Positions 1 through 12,278 are shown, numbered from the stretch's first letter. The stretch is 64,000 nucleotides of DNA from Anolis sagrei (GCF_037176765.1 NC_090024.1:242098571-242162570); one strand, 5' to 3'. Program-made: numbers and translations. Notes: generated by a model from the letters alone, not told the origin.

Positions 1-306
1 CAAGGCCCCAAAATGGAGCTATGAAATATGTATGAAGCGCTTTCTCCCTTCTGGAATGCTGAGCGAAGGACTTTTTTCAGAGCGTAGTTTTGCAAATTAT
101 ATTGTGACAGCCAATTCGCGCAGCTGGAGATCGGAGATCCAGGATTAATCTATTGTAACATTAGCGAGAGGCTCCCGTCTTTTGACAAGATTAGTAATCA
201 AGCAATATTCTTTGGGGAATGGAAGAGTGCGCTCAAACATCGCGGAGAGCAAAGGATTGGGGAGCCGGGAGGAGAGTCTTGGTCGTTTAAGGGTTCCGTC
301 TCCTTT

Positions 307-340
<34 letters not shown>

Positions 341-420
341 CATCTTATTTTGGACTACAACACCCATCACCCCAAACCGTAGAAGTGTAGTTTGGAGAGA
401 AAGTCAAACATATATGAACA
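1..420. other. No gene recognised; TATC microsatellite
   Basis: Unique-looking sequence with a (TATC)n run of about 10 copies at 303-340. Presumably intron or flank of the BPI-fold gene. Confidence 0.4.
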
Positions 421-605
421 ACTTGCTTGCTACTATTCTATGTCATTATTGATTGTTGTTTTTGTTATGTGATTTATATGATTTGTATTTTATTGATTGT
501 TTATTAATGTTGTGTTTATTGATGTTTGCTTGATGTACTTTGGGCTTGGCCTCATGTAAACCGCACTAAGTCCCTTGGGGAGATAGTAGTGGGGTACAAA
601 TAAAG

Positions 606-644
<39 letters not shown>

Positions 645-645
645 G
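420..645 (+). repeat. L2-like LINE 3' tail with (ATT)n
   Basis: Ends with the motif cctcatgtaaaccgcac...cccttggggagatagtag, then an AAATAAAG box and an ATT run (610-642). Same tail recurs at 52050-52245 (+) and 12222-12412 (-). Confidence 0.6.
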
Positions 646-719
646 GCTGAATATGTATTCGTAATCAAAGGGCAAAAAGTTCAAAGCCTCTCTTTAAAAC
701 AGTCAAAGTATCTGTGCAT

Positions 720-1915
720 TTATTTATTTATTTATGTTGGTCTGTTTGTATTGCAAAGGCTGTTGCTAGGTGAAGTGACCCTCTGCAATGTCACTGAATT
801 GGCTGTTGCTAGGTGAAGGATGGGCTGTTGCTAGGTGAAGTGACCCTTTGTGATGATACTGAATTTGGTATTGCTAGGTAACAGCACTCCATGCAGTCAT
901 GCCGGCCACATGACCTTGGAGGTGTCTACGGACAACGCTGGCTCTTCGGCTTAGAAATGGAGATGAGCACCACACCCCAGAGTCAGACATGACTGGACTT
1001 AATGTCAGGGGAACACCTTTACCTTAGATGAATGATTAGCTGTTGCTAGGTTAAGTGGCCCTCTGCGATGTCACTGAATTGGCCATTGCTAGGTGAAGGA
1101 TTGGCTGTTTCCAGGTGAAGTGACCCTTTGTGATGATACTGAATTTGCTATTGCTACGTGAAGGATTAGCTATTGCCAGGTGAAGTGGCCCTCTGCAATG
1201 CCACTGAGCTTGCTATTGCTAGGTGAAGGATTAGCCATTGCCAGGTGAAGTGGCCCTCTGCGATGTCACTGAATTGGCCATTGCTAGGTGAAGGATTGGC
1301 TGTTGCTAGGTGAAGTGACCTTCTGCGATGATACTGAATTTGCTTTGCTAGGTGAAGGGTTAGCTGTTGCCAGGTGAAGTGGCCCTCTGCAATGTCACTG
1401 AATTGGCTGTTGCTAGGTGAAGGATGGGCTGTTGCCAGGTGAAGTGCCCCCCTGCAATATCACTGAATTGGCTGTTGCTAGGTGAAGGATGGGCTGTTGC
1501 TAGGTGAAGTGACCCTCTGTGATGATACTGAATTTGCTATTGCTAGGTGAAGGATTAGCTATTGCCAGGTGAAGTGGCCCTCTGCAATGACATTGAATTG
1601 GCTGTTGCTAGATGAATGATTAGCTGTTGCTAGGTAAAGTGGCCCTCTGTGATGTCACGGAATTGGATGCTGCTAGATGAAGGATTGGCTGTTGCCAGGT
1701 GAAGTGACCCTCTGTGATGATACTGAAATTGCTATTGCTAGGTGAATGGTTAGCTGTTGCCAGGTGAAGTGGCCCTCTGCAATGACACTAAATTGGCTGT
1801 TGCTAGATGAATGATTAGCTGTTTCTAGGTAAAGTGGCCCTCTGTGATGTTACGGAATTGGATGCTGTTATTCGCTGTTGCCAGGTGAAGTGGCCCCTTC
1901 ACTAGAGAAGACTAA
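720..1915 (+). repeat. 65-bp minisatellite array
   Basis: Tandem units of about 64-66 bp built on ggctgttgctaggtgaag, gtgaccctctg and gatgtcactgaatt; the ACTGAATT box recurs about every 65 bp (near 791, 858, 1074, 1138, 1205, 1271, 1333 and on to 1853). About 16 diverged units. A SINE fragment (878-1025) interrupts it. Confidence 0.85.
878..1025 (+). repeat. tRNA-SINE family A fragment in the minisatellite
   Basis: Partial SINE (cactccatgcagtcatgcc ... ttaatgtcaggggaacacc) inserted in a minisatellite unit; the array resumes at 1026. Confidence 0.75.
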
Positions 1916-1917
1916 AA

Positions 1918-2381
1918 TTAAGGTAAAGGTTTTCCTCTGACATTCAGTTGTGTCTCACTCAGGGTGTTGGTGCTCATCTCCTTTTCTAAGCTGAAGAGCC
2001 GGCGTTGTCCGTAGATACCTCCAAGGTCATGTGGCCAGCATGACTGCATGGAGTGCTGTTACCTTCCTGCCAGAGCGGGTACCAATTGATCTACTCACAT
2101 TTGTATGTTTTTGAACTTCCTGACTGTGTGAGCCATTCAGCAGTGGAACTCTCTGCCCCGGAGTGTGGTGGAAGCTCCTTCTTTGGAAGCTTTTAAACAG
2201 AGGCTGGATGGCCATCTGTCAGGGGTGCTTAGAACGCAATATTCCTGCTTCTTGGCAGGGGGTTGGACTGAAGCCCATGAAGTCTCTTCCAACTCTATGA
2301 TTCTATGATTCTATGCTAGGTTGGCAGAAGCTAGGGCTAACAGTGGGAGCTCACCCCGCTCCCTGGATTTGAACTGGAGAC
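1918..2381 (-). repeat. tRNA-SINE family A split by a CR1 end
   Basis: Minus-strand SINE: pieces 1918-2112 and 2314-2381 join as a normal copy (catgtttttgaact | gctaggttggcagaag), interrupted by a CR1 3' end. Confidence 0.75.
2113..2313 (+). repeat. CR1 3' end (200 bp)
   Basis: cttcctgactgtgtgagcc ... ttccaactctatgattctatg: 3' end of a CR1 LINE, 5'-truncated, inserted in the SINE. Confidence 0.85.
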
Positions 2382-2518
2382 CTTTCACGGGGCTACTTCA
2401 CCTAGCAATAGCCAATCCTTCGCCTAACAACAACCCATTAAGTGCTTTCAATGGCACTTAATGGGTTGTTCTTAGGCGAAGGATTGGCTGTTGCTAGGTG
2501 AAGTAGCCCTGTGAAAGG
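2381..2518. repeat. Palindrome, 64-bp arms, 10-bp loop
   Basis: Left arm 2381-2444 and right arm 2455-2518 are reverse complements with about 3 mismatches; the loop is ctttcaatgg. The arms hold minisatellite sequence (cttcacctagcaatagcc). The array continues on the right to about 2610. Confidence 0.85.
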
Positions 2519-2639
2519 ACACTGAATTGGTTGTTTCCAGGTAGAGTAGCCTTCTGCAATGTCACTGAATTGGCTGTTGCTAGGTGAAGTGGCTTTCTGT
2601 GATCTCACTGTGTATGAGAGGAAGCGAGGAAAGAAAGAA

Positions 2640-2800
2640 GAGAAAGAAACAGAAAAGAAAGGAAAGGAGAAGGAGGGAAGAGGGAAAGAAGGAAGGAAGG
2701 AAGGAAGGAAGGAAGGAAGGAAGGAAGGAAGGAAGGAAGGAAGGAAGGAAGGAAGGGGAAAAGGTAGCGAGGAGAGGAAAGAAAGTGAAGAGCAGTACGT
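2640..2800 (+). repeat. Polypurine tract with (GAAG)n
   Basis: GA-only sequence with a pure GGAA/GAAG run at about 2688-2755. The open frames across it are low-complexity artefacts. Confidence 0.9.
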
Positions 2801-2802
2801 GT

Positions 2803-3445
2803 GAAAAAGATCTTGGAGTCCTCGTGGACAACAAGTTAAACATGAGCCAACAATGTGATGTGACGGCAAAAAAAGCCAATGGGATGTTGGCCTGCATCAT
2901 CAGGAGCCTAGTGTCTAGATCTAGGGAAGTCATGCTCCCCATGCTCTATTCTGCTTTGGTTAGACCACTTTACCTGGAATATTGTGTCCAATTCTGGGCA
3001 CCACAATTCAAGAGAGATATTGACAAGCTGGAATGTGTCCAGAGGAGGGCGACTCAAAGGATCAAGGGTCTGGAGAACAAGCCCTATGAGGAGCGGCTTA
3101 AGGAGCTGGGCATGTTTAGCCTGAAGAAGAGAAGGCTGAGAGGAGACATGATAGCCATGTATAAATATGTGAGAGGAAGCCACAAGGAGGAGGGAGCAAG
3201 CTTGTTTTCTGCTTCCCTGGAGACTAGGGCGCAATGGAACAATGGCTTCAAACTACAAGAGAGGAGATTCCATCTGAACATGAGGAAGAACTTCCTGACT
3301 GTGAGAGCCGTTCAGCAGTGGAACTCTCTGCCCCGGAGTGTGGTAGAGGCTCCTTCTTTGGAAGCTTTGAAACAGAGGCTGGATGGCCATCTGTCAGGGG
3401 TGATTTGAATGTCTCTTCCTACTCTTTGATTCTATGATTCTATGA
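2803..3445 (+). repeat. CR1 LINE, 3' 640 bp
   Basis: C-terminal reverse-transcriptase region ([74 protein letters not shown]), then the TTCTATGATTCTATG terminal repeats. 5'-truncated; the surviving frame is open into the simple repeat upstream. Confidence 0.9.
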
Positions 3446-3446
3446 G

Positions 3447-3768
3447 AGGCCCAAACTGTCTCAGGAAGATTCACAAGGCGGCCCTTCGCAGTCTTTCTCA
3501 GAGCAACTGTCCAGAGATAATTTGTCAGGTGCAGAAGTTAATGCGAGTCAAGTTAATGAGAGTGTAGCTAGCAAGTGAGGCTTTTGTAAACAAATACAGA
3601 GTGCTCAGGTGCAAAAAAGATCAGTTCATTTAAGGAAAAGAGAGATAAGAAACCTTTATCTGGTGGTAAAGTCAAAAGAAATGTTCTCCTTTCAGTTTTG
3701 GGATCTGGACAAACTATTCATGGGAAAGAGTTGCCTCAGTTGGGTCAACATTGGAGTTTCATGATGGT
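3447..3768 (+). mobile_element. LTR-like repeat fragment (fossil)
   Basis: Shares the sequence ctttctcagagcaactgtc...gtttcatgatggtct with 11947-12840, where the fuller copy sits. Broken remnant of an LTR-type or unclassified element. Confidence 0.5.
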
Positions 3769-3966
3769 CTGTGAGAGCCGTTCAGCAGTGGAACTCTCTG
3801 CCCCGGAGTGTGGTGGAGGCTCCTTCTTTGGAAGCTTTTAAGCAGAGGCTGGATGGCCATCTGTCAGGGGTGATTTGAATGCAATATTCCTGCTTCTTGG
3901 CAGAATGGGGTTGGACTGGATGGCCCATGAGGTCTCTTCCAACTCTATGATTCTATGATTCTATGA
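3769..3966 (+). repeat. CR1 3' end
   Basis: tgtgagagccgttcagcagt ... gattctatgattctatg; 5'-truncated copy placed at the end of the LTR-like piece. Confidence 0.85.
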
Positions 3967-4790
3967 AAGGAAAGGAACAAAGAAGGAATGAAAGAAGGGA
4001 GGGCAGAGGGAAAAAGAAGGGAAGAGAAAGGAAGGGAAAGGAAAGGAAAAAGATAAAGAAAAGATAGGAAAAAAAGAAGGTGTGTGTGTGGGAAAGCAAG
4101 GGAAGAATCCTAACTTGGCCATGGAAAGCTTGGGCAAGTCACACTCTCTCAGCCTCGGAGGAAGCCAAATACAAACCTACATGAATATATCTTGTCAAAA
4201 AATCTCACGAGTGGGTCACTATAAATTGGAAATGACTTGAAGGACACACAGCATCGTGGTATCTTTGCTCAGCCTGCAAAAAGGAGCTAAAATACATTTA
4301 CGAAATTGGCTTGGTTGGTACAAAAATTATGTTTTGATGCGGGGTGGGGGGTGGGAATGATGCAGGTTGGAACTCTGGCTTCATTTTGTGCCAACCATCT
4401 GTTTTCTGTGGCTCATGAAATATAACTATAGATTTTTATTTTCAGACAGTGATTCTGATTAGAAAAATAAATCTGCAATGCTGGCAATTCCAATAATATA
4501 TTATTTACGGGGAATGAAGTAATGCGTACACAAGTATAGATCCAGGACAGCTGATTTTGCATTTGCTGCCCGTGATAATTCTGCGCTTGCAAGGAAGCCC
4601 AATTGGTTTTGAATGATTTCCCCCAAATTTTGGGCTTCTCCTTGGTTATGGTTTACATCTGCTTTCTGGTTTCTTTCTCTAACACCGTTGATGCTGAATA
4701 GCATCAATAAAATTTAACAATAAACTAATAGATTAACGTGCCAGTATAACCAAGCCGAGCCGAGAGAATCCATATCCAAAATCCAAATTT
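3967..4790. other. GA-rich patch, SINE-like remnant, no gene seen
   Basis: 3967-4085 is GA-rich. About 4115-4255 resembles an old MIR/tRNA-type SINE (gcaagtcacactctctcagc ... gacttgaaggacacacagc). 4260-4790 holds nothing I recognise. Confidence 0.4.
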
Positions 4791-4794
4791 CCTT

Positions 4795-5262
4795 TTCCTA
4801 TTGCCGCTGGCCTCTAATCGAACGCCTGGCCCCAGAGCCAGGTCTTCAGTTGTCTTATAAAGGATAGGAGGGAGGTGGCCAACCTGATGTCCTTAGGGAG
4901 AGAGTTCCACAAACGGGGGCCACTGCTGAGAAGGCCCTGTCTCTCGTCCCCACCAAGAGTGGCGGGATCGAGAGCCGGGCCTCTCCTGATGATCTTAAGC
5001 TTTGTGATGGTTCATAGCAGGAGATACATTCAGACAGGTAATCTGGGCCAGAACCGTTCAGGACTTTAAAGGTTAAAACCAGCACTTTGAATTGTGCCCG
5101 GAAGCTAATTGGCAGCCAGTGGAGCTGGCGCAACAGAGGAGCGGTATGCTCCCTGTACCCAGCTCCAGTTAACAACCTGGCCGCTGACCGCTGGACTAAT
5201 TGGAGCTTCCGAGCAGTTTTCAGAGGCAGCCCCACATAGAGAGCGTTGCAGTAGTCCAGGGG
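4795..5262 (-). repeat. L2-like LINE 3' fragment
   Basis: Minus-strand reading [65 protein letters not shown] is the L2 reverse-transcriptase C-terminus. 5'-truncated. Confidence 0.8.
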
Positions 5263-5514
5263 TTTCCAAACTACGGCCCGCGGGCCACTTCCAGCCCACC
5301 AAGGGCACTTATCCGGCCCGCGGAGGAGGAGCGCCCCCCCCCCAAGTGCCCCTCCCTTGGCTGGCTCACGCTATCCGTCAGGCCCGATGGGCAGTGTGAG
5401 CCAGCCAAGGGCAGCTGCTCCGCGTGGCCTACTCGCGCCTTCCACGATGCCACTGCATTCAGCCACAGCAAGCAATTCAAGTGGTCTCAAACTCCATTAA
5501 TTTGATGGTGTAGA

Positions 5515-5740
5515 TCAGGCATGGGTAAACTGTGGACAAGTCTACATAGGGACCCCCAAACATACCAATGGCCAGATACGAATTAAGGCACTGCAGACTA
5601 ATTCAGCCAGAGAAGTCACCTATAAGCAGAGCACTTGATGAACCAACCTGGACACAGAATAGTACCTGTGAACACATTAATGCTGGACCACCCTGACAAG
5701 CATCATGTCAGGTTACACTGAGAAGCTGTTGAACTCCACA
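5515..5740 (+). mobile_element. Penelope-like element, GIY-YIG piece (fossil)
   Basis: CGQVYIGTPKHTNGQIRIK and following sequence match the GIY-YIG endonuclease region read at 39160-39550. Degraded fragment. Confidence 0.6.
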
Positions 5741-5752
5741 ATTTATTGTTTA

Positions 5753-6425
5753 CTAGCCGTCCCCTGCCACACATTGCTGTGGCCTACATTGTTGGGGTTC
5801 AGCCTCCATGTGAACCTCACCCTCAGCCTCTGTGTGAACCTGAACCTGATTCTATGATTGTATTTCCTGATGCAACTGAACAGACTACTGAACATGTAGT
5901 TTTCCCTGATGGTTTGGAAACTGTTGATTCTGAGGGCAGTGGCTGGGAAAGTGAAACTAAACCTCCTGATGAGGATGTTTCAGAATCAAGCGGTGATAAT
6001 TCTCCAGAAGAGTTAACACCTGCCTTTTTTAATGAGGATAGAAGAAGGCAGATTTGGGAAAACAGGAGTGAATCACAGAGTCTGTGAAGGTCAAGTAGAT
6101 TAAAGGAAAAGGAGGCTTCCAAGCCTGGAGGCGTGTCCCGAAACAGTTTCTTTAGTTTAAAGTGTCTCCCCCCGGGCTGTCTTGTTAGATCTAGCATCGT
6201 TTAGACTGAGGCATTACCTTGGCTGAGTTCCTGTTTCCCATGGTCTGTATTCCCAGAGACTTCTAGTTTCAAGTACGGTTAGTTAGATACTAACAGGTTC
6301 CAGGTTTTTTATAGTGTTGCTTTTGGAATTTTGATCTAGTTCAGAGATTTTCCTGACTGCTGAGTTTTACTGTGGCTTTATGACTTTGCATTTTCCTTTA
6401 TTTTGTAACCATTTTTTCATCAATT
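5753..6425 (+). mobile_element. Helitron 3' end scrap and LTR-like fossil
   Basis: ctagccgtcccctgccacac at 5753 is the reverse complement of a Helitron 3' hairpin/CTAG end. From about 5791 (tgttggggttcagcc) runs an acidic open stretch and AT-rich sequence resembling the LTR-like family of 11947-12840. Broken remnant; family uncertain. Confidence 0.4.
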
Positions 6426-6427
6426 AA

Positions 6428-6655
6428 TTGTTGGTGGGGTTCACAATGCTCTGTGATTATAGGTGAACTATAAATCCCAGCAACTGCAACTCCCAAATGT
6501 CAAGATTCTGTTTTCCCCAAACTCCACCAGTGTTCTCATTTGGGCATATTGAGTATTCGTGTAGAGTTTGGTCCAGATCCATCATTGTTTGAGTCCACAG
6601 TGCTCTCTGGATGTAGGTGAACTACAACTCCAAAACCAAAGGACACTCTTTCTCC
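6428..6655 (+). mobile_element. SPIN-like hAT internal fragment
   Basis: ggtgaactataaatcccagc ... gatgtaggtgaactacaact: internal part shared with the fuller copies at 41169, 42423 and 52258. Confidence 0.7.
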
Positions 6656-6714
6656 CACCCTGGACATTATTCCACAGATATATACACTCCACAGATATAT
6701 ACACAGATATATAC

Positions 6715-6885
6715 ACAGGAAAAGGAAGAGGGGCCGACCAAGGGCAAGATGGATGGATGGTATCCTTGAAGTGACTGGACTGTCCTTGAAGGAGCTGGGG
6801 GTGGTGATGGCCGACAGGGAGCTCTGGCGTGGGCTGGTCCATGAGGTCACGAAGAGTCAGAGACGACTGAACGAATGAACAACAA
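6715..6885 (+). repeat. BovB (RTE) LINE 3' end
   Basis: Reads GKGRGADQGQ in one frame and the BovB C-terminal pattern (RGRPRARWMDGILEVTG) in another, then gagtcagagacgactgaacg and an ACAACA tail. Same end at 60690-60935. Confidence 0.7.
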
Positions 6886-6887
6886 CA

Positions 6888-7130
6888 TTTACACTCCACT
6901 TGCTTGACCACCAACAAAACTTCTGAAAAGATGCCATTAGCCGCAGATGCAGGCAAAACATTAGGAGAGAATGCTGCTGAAACATAGCCATACAGCTCAA
7001 AAAACTCACAGCAACCTGATGTTGAGCACCCCCCCCCCCAAAAAAAACAATAAATAAATAAGGGATAGTGACTTATAGTTCTGCCGAACCCAATGATTCC
7101 GGCCATGAAAGCCTTCGAAAACACATGTCA
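6888..7130 (+). mobile_element. Penelope-like 3' end (fossil)
   Basis: gatgcaggcaaaacattagg ... gattccggccatgaaagcc, the same end as at 17400, 23070, 25750, 31890 and 40466. It stops about 45 bp before BPI-fold exon a. Confidence 0.65.
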
Positions 7131-7173
7131 ACATCCTTTCCATTGAGATGCCTGATTTTCTTTCTCTTTCCAG

Positions 7174-7341
7174 CTGAAGGAGAGGTTCCCAAATAGGCAA
7201 ATGGAGGTCAGTCTGGGCGTCCGAAAGCAGCCTCTGCTCCAAATCCGTCCGGATGGTCTTCATGCAAGCCTTTTGGGAGCGGTGGAAGTCTTTGTTGTCC
7301 AGCCAAATGCCAAACGGGTTCCTGCCTTCCTGTTCCATTTC
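7174..7341 (+). CDS. BPI-fold gene, exon a (56 codons)
   Basis: Acceptor tttctctttccag ends at 7173 and donor GTAAGT begins at 7342; both are strong. The exon is 168 nt, phase 0 on both sides. It reads LKERFPNRQMEVSLGV...RKQPLLQIRPDGLHASL...VPAFLFHF, matching the BPI stretch from KKFPNMKIQI to LFLIGM. The start of the gene is not here: the ATG at 7201 is an internal Met. Confidence 0.85.
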
Positions 7342-8261
7342 GTAAGTGCCAACACAAAGGGAAAGAATGGGATTTGGTTTGTGTTGGATGGGGTTCCACT
7401 CCCTCTGAAGACCCAACTTTGAAGTGTGAATGCACTCTTGGACCGAGCACTGAATCTGGTTTGGTTTCTGCAGTGGCTAGGAGTGCCTTTGCACACTTTT
7501 GCTCCATTTATATTGCATATCCAAAAAGATTCAACTTAAATCCCCTCCCATTTAAAAACCACCCTGAAATAAAACACCTATAGCCATACTAAAATACTTT
7601 TCTCAGTCCCACCATCATTGCAAAGTGGGAAGTGAAACAGGGCCTTCTCGGTGGCTGCCTCTCGACTCTGGAAGTCCTTTCCCAAAGATTCATAGAATAA
7701 TAGAGTTGGAAGGGACCACATGGGCCATCTAGTCCAACTCCCTTCTGCCATGCAGGAAAATCAAAGCATCCTCATTATTTATTATGATTATTTACAGCTT
7801 TTATATTCCGCCCTTCTCACCCCGCAGGGGACTCAGGGCGGATTACAGTGTACACATATATGGCAAACATTCAATGCCAATTTTTTGACATACATATGCA
7901 GACATACACAGAGGCTATTTAACTTTTTCTGGCCGCCAGGGGAGCTATCGCTTTCATCTTCCATCTGTGACGCTGATGAAGCACTTCCACATTCCCCGCA
8001 TGCTTCCCCACTGGAATGCTTTGCTGGAGTCTTCTTTATGGCCTTGTAAATCAGTTAATTTAGCCTCCCCACACTTTAAGGTGGTACCTAATTTTCCTAC
8101 TTGACAGATGCTGTCTTTCGGGTTGCAAAGGTCGACAACAGGCTACACACAATTGGTTGGAAACCCACTACAACCCGGGCTGGCTTCGAACTCATGACCT
8201 TTTGGTCAGAGTGATCTTAATGTAGCTGACACTCAGCCAGCTACATCACAATCCCGGTGCT

Positions 8262-8292
<31 letters not shown>

Positions 8293-11200
8293 CTATGTAA
8301 CACTATTTTTGTCCCTTGATTATAAATGTCATTTCCTAATTGGGTCTCTCATAAAAACATTGGGAAAGTTTATTAAATTGCAAAAACTTTGCAGGAGGGA
8401 CATCGTGCAGCACACTTCCCTCTAGTTTTTCAATGACTATCTCACAGAGTCTCAACCAATTCAACCTAGTTTGTGGCAGTCACAAAAATGAAGTTCTTGG
8501 AGTAGAATTAACTACTTTTGGGGCTGCACAATTAAACAGGAAACAACACTTTCAAGCCAGGACAGAACATTTTTCAAATTTTGTTACATAGTGTAATACA
8601 AAGAGGCTTTCCCCCCATCCTCTTGAATCATTCATTGAAAGGGCGAACTGTGAGAAGATGTACATTAATAGAGCTAGTACTATTGCTATTTTAAAATCTA
8701 TAATTTAATTTAATTTAAAAGCCACCCTAAAATAAAACGCCTATAACCATACTAAAATACTTCCCTCAATCTCAGCATCATTGCAAAGTGGGAAGTTGGG
8801 GTTTTGTTTTTGTTTTTTTTTTGTTTTTGTCATGTCAGGAGCATCCTGTTGTGAGAGAATTGGCCGTCTGCAAGGACGTTGCCCAGGGGATGCCCGGATG
8901 ATTTGATGTTTTTATCATCCTTGTGGGAGGCTTCTCTCATGTCCCCGCATGGGGAGCTGGAGCTGATAGAGGGAGCTCATCCGCCTCTCCCCGGATTCGA
9001 ACCTGCGACCTGTCGGTCTTCAGTCCTGCCGGCACAGGGGTTTAACCCACTGCGCCACTGGGGGCTCTATGCACCTCTTTGGCAATTTTGTGCAATTGAA
9101 TGTGGAAAAAGGTGTGTACAGTTGAATGCGCTTTTGCACATAAGGTTTTGTGTGTGTTGTGCATGTATAAATTCCTCTATGAAAGGGAGTGAACATTTGG
9201 GGTGAATGTGTCACTATCAGTGCGGAGTTTTAGAAATGACATTAGGATAAATCCTTCTGATCCCATTTTTCTTTGGTCAACAGGAAACCAACCTCATGGG
9301 AGAGTTCTACCTTGAACCAGTCACGTCTGGGAATTATTTTGGGAAGGTCAAAGGCTCATTGGACTTAAAAAAGTGAGTCACAACCTGATCATAGAATCCT
9401 AGAATCCTAGAGTTGGAAAAGACCTCGTGAGCCATCTAGTCCAACCCCATTCTGCCAAGAAGCAGGAAAATTGCATTCAAAGCACCCCCAACAGATAGCC
9501 ATCCAGCCTCTGATCATTGGGTTTTTCTTCCCAGGGAAGCCAGCATTCCCTTGGAGTGTTTCAATGGCTGCATCTAAACCAAGGAAGAGTTTAAAAAGAA
9601 GCTGAAATTTGTAAGACAATACCATTTTGAGAACGCTAATAAGATAGGAAAATCGTTAACGAAAAAAGTCGCCATAAGGAGACAAAGCAGACATATAACA
9701 AAAATAGAATCTCAGGGTAAATGTTACTTTCAAACTAAAGAAATTATTGAGCAATTCTCAAAATATTACAAAGAATTGTACAAAGACGACAACATATCAG
9801 GAGAAAAAATAATGAAATATCTAGGAGCACAGGTGATACCAAAAATAACAGAAGAACAAAGAGAATGCTTGAACAAGAAAATCACACAAGAAGAAATAAA
9901 GAAAGAGATACAGAATATGCCAGTGAACAAAGCTCTGGGCCTGATGGTCTTGCATCAAAATCCTATAAGACGTTCCAAGACATCCTCATACCACAATTAC
10001 AAAAGGTTATGAATAAAATAATGGGGGGGGGGGGGGGGAAGAGAAATAATACCAGAATCCTGGAAGGCTTCAATAATCACTTTAATACATAAAGAGAATT
10101 CAGATAACACAATGGCCAAAAATTACAGACCTATATCATTACTCAATGTGGATTGCAAGATATTCACAGGTTAAAAGAATTACTAAGCATCAGGATAGAA
10201 GAAGATCAAGCAGGCTTTCTCCCAAAACACCAACTAAAAGGCAATATAAGAACGGTCTTAAATGTTATCGACTCTTATGAAAAAAACAATCAGAAAGAAA
10301 TTGCCTTAATGTTTTTGGATGCTGAAAAAGCATTTGACAGTGTTAATTGGAAATATGTCAACGCCGTCCTGAAAGAAATGGACATAGGATATTACTTTCT
10401 GAATGCAATAGAATCAATATACACAGAACAAACACAGAACAAAAAGCAAAGCTTTCAGTAAATGGCCAAGAATCCACAGAAATCCCAATAGCAAAAGGCA
10501 CTAGACAAGGCTGCCCTCTTTCCCCGTTATTATTTATCCTGGTACTTGAGACCCTTCTATCTAATATCTCTGATCATTGGGTTTTTCTTCCCAGGGAAGC
10601 CAGCATTCCCTTGGAGTGTTTCAGTGGCTGCATCTAAACCAAGGAATAGGCCAACTTGGGCCCTCCAGGTGTTTTGGACTTCAACTCCCACAATTCCTAA
10701 CAGCCAGTAGGCTGTTAGGAATTGTGGGAGTTGAAGTCCAAAACACCTGGAGGGCCCAAGTTGGCCCATACCAGGTCTAAACCGTAAAATAAAGGCTCAT
10801 CCAACCTTTTGTTGAACATCTCCAGGGATGGATATAATCTTCCAAGGCTGTCCACACATCCAAGTTGGCAAATCCATTCTGAATTGTAGCTTGAGAACTT
10901 TTAAAGGGGCTTCCCAAGGTGGAAAACCTGTTAGGAAAAGCTCAGCACCATGGACAACTCTTCTAAAGTTTAGATTTAGACCTAGAGTGCTTCTGTTGCT
11001 ACAGAGAAGCCCCAGCTGCGACAGATAGTAAGAGTGTATCATTTGGAAGCATCCTATTTTTTCCAAATACCATAAACATGTCCCTGACTGAGCGCTTTCT
11101 TTCCCCAACCTTTGCGTCCAACAGGTTTCACCTCTGGCTGGAGAAGTCCAACATTGGAGATGTCAAGGTGAGTCAAGCAGAGGCGGTGTAGAGTGGGAAA

Positions 11201-12234
11201 GCCTCATGTAGATGGTGGAAACAGCACAGATGCGATGGCCTTGGAACAGTGATGATAGGACAAGGTGGCCATTAGAAAGGGAAGCCAAGGTCAAGGATTT
11301 TTTTTACATGTCAGGAGCGACTTGAGAAACTGCAAGTCACTTCTGGTTAGAGAGAATTGGCCATCTGCAAGGATGCTACTCAGGGGACACCCAGATGTGT
11401 TACCATCCTGTGGGAGGTTTCTCTCATGTCCCTGCATGGGAAGCTGGAGCTGACAGACAGGAGCTCACCCTGCTCCCCAGATTTGAACGACAGACCTTTT
11501 GGTCAACAGTCTGAAAGGTCGGCATTTAACCTTAGAATCATAGAATCAAAGAGTTGGAAGAGACCTCATGGGCCATCCAGTCCAACCCCATTCTGCCAAG
11601 AAGCAGGAATATTGCATTCAAATCACCCCTGACAGATGGCCACCCAGCCTCTGTTTAAAAGCTTCCAAAGAAGGAGCTTCCACCACACTCCGAGGCAGAG
11701 AGTTCCACTGCTGAACGGCTCTCACAGTCAGGAAGTTCTTCCTCATGTTCAGATAGAATCTCCTCTCTTGTAGTTTGAAGCCATTGCTCCGCGTCCTAGT
11801 CTCCAAGGCAGCAGAAAACAAGTGTGCTCCCTCCTCCCTGTGACTTCCTCTCACATATCTATACATGGCTATCATGTGTCCTCTCAGCCTTCTCTTCTTC
11901 AGGCTAAACATGCCCAGCTCCTTAAGCTGCTCCTTATGTCATATGTCAGCCTGTTCATCCTGTGATTGTGTCCGATGTTCATGATGGGAATGGGGATGAT
12001 GTTCCTGATTGTGGGCCTGGGTTTGTTAGCAGTGGGGATGAAAGTTTGCCTGGGCCTGAGTTAAGATTCACAAGGCCACATTCCTGGGAGCGGCCCTTGC
12101 AGTCTTTCTCAGAGCAACTGTCTGGAGATAATTTGTCAGGTGCAGAAGTTAATGAAAGTTAATGAGAGTGTAGATAGAAAGCGAGGCATTTGTAAACAGA
12201 GACAGAGTGCTCAGGTGCAAAGATGATGATGATG

Positions 12235-12278
<44 letters not shown>

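Noticed and set aside
2584-3408. A 274-codon open frame that looks like a gene
   Set aside because: It is the CR1 reverse-transcriptase C-terminus fused by chance to a (GAAG)n repeat.
4501-4707. A 68-codon minus-strand frame as a possible BPI-fold or host exon
   Set aside because: No family resemblance, no matching splice sites, wrong strand for the BPI-fold gene.
5746-6087. A 113-codon acidic frame as a host gene
   Set aside because: Lies in repeat-derived sequence resembling the LTR-like family; no splice or start context.
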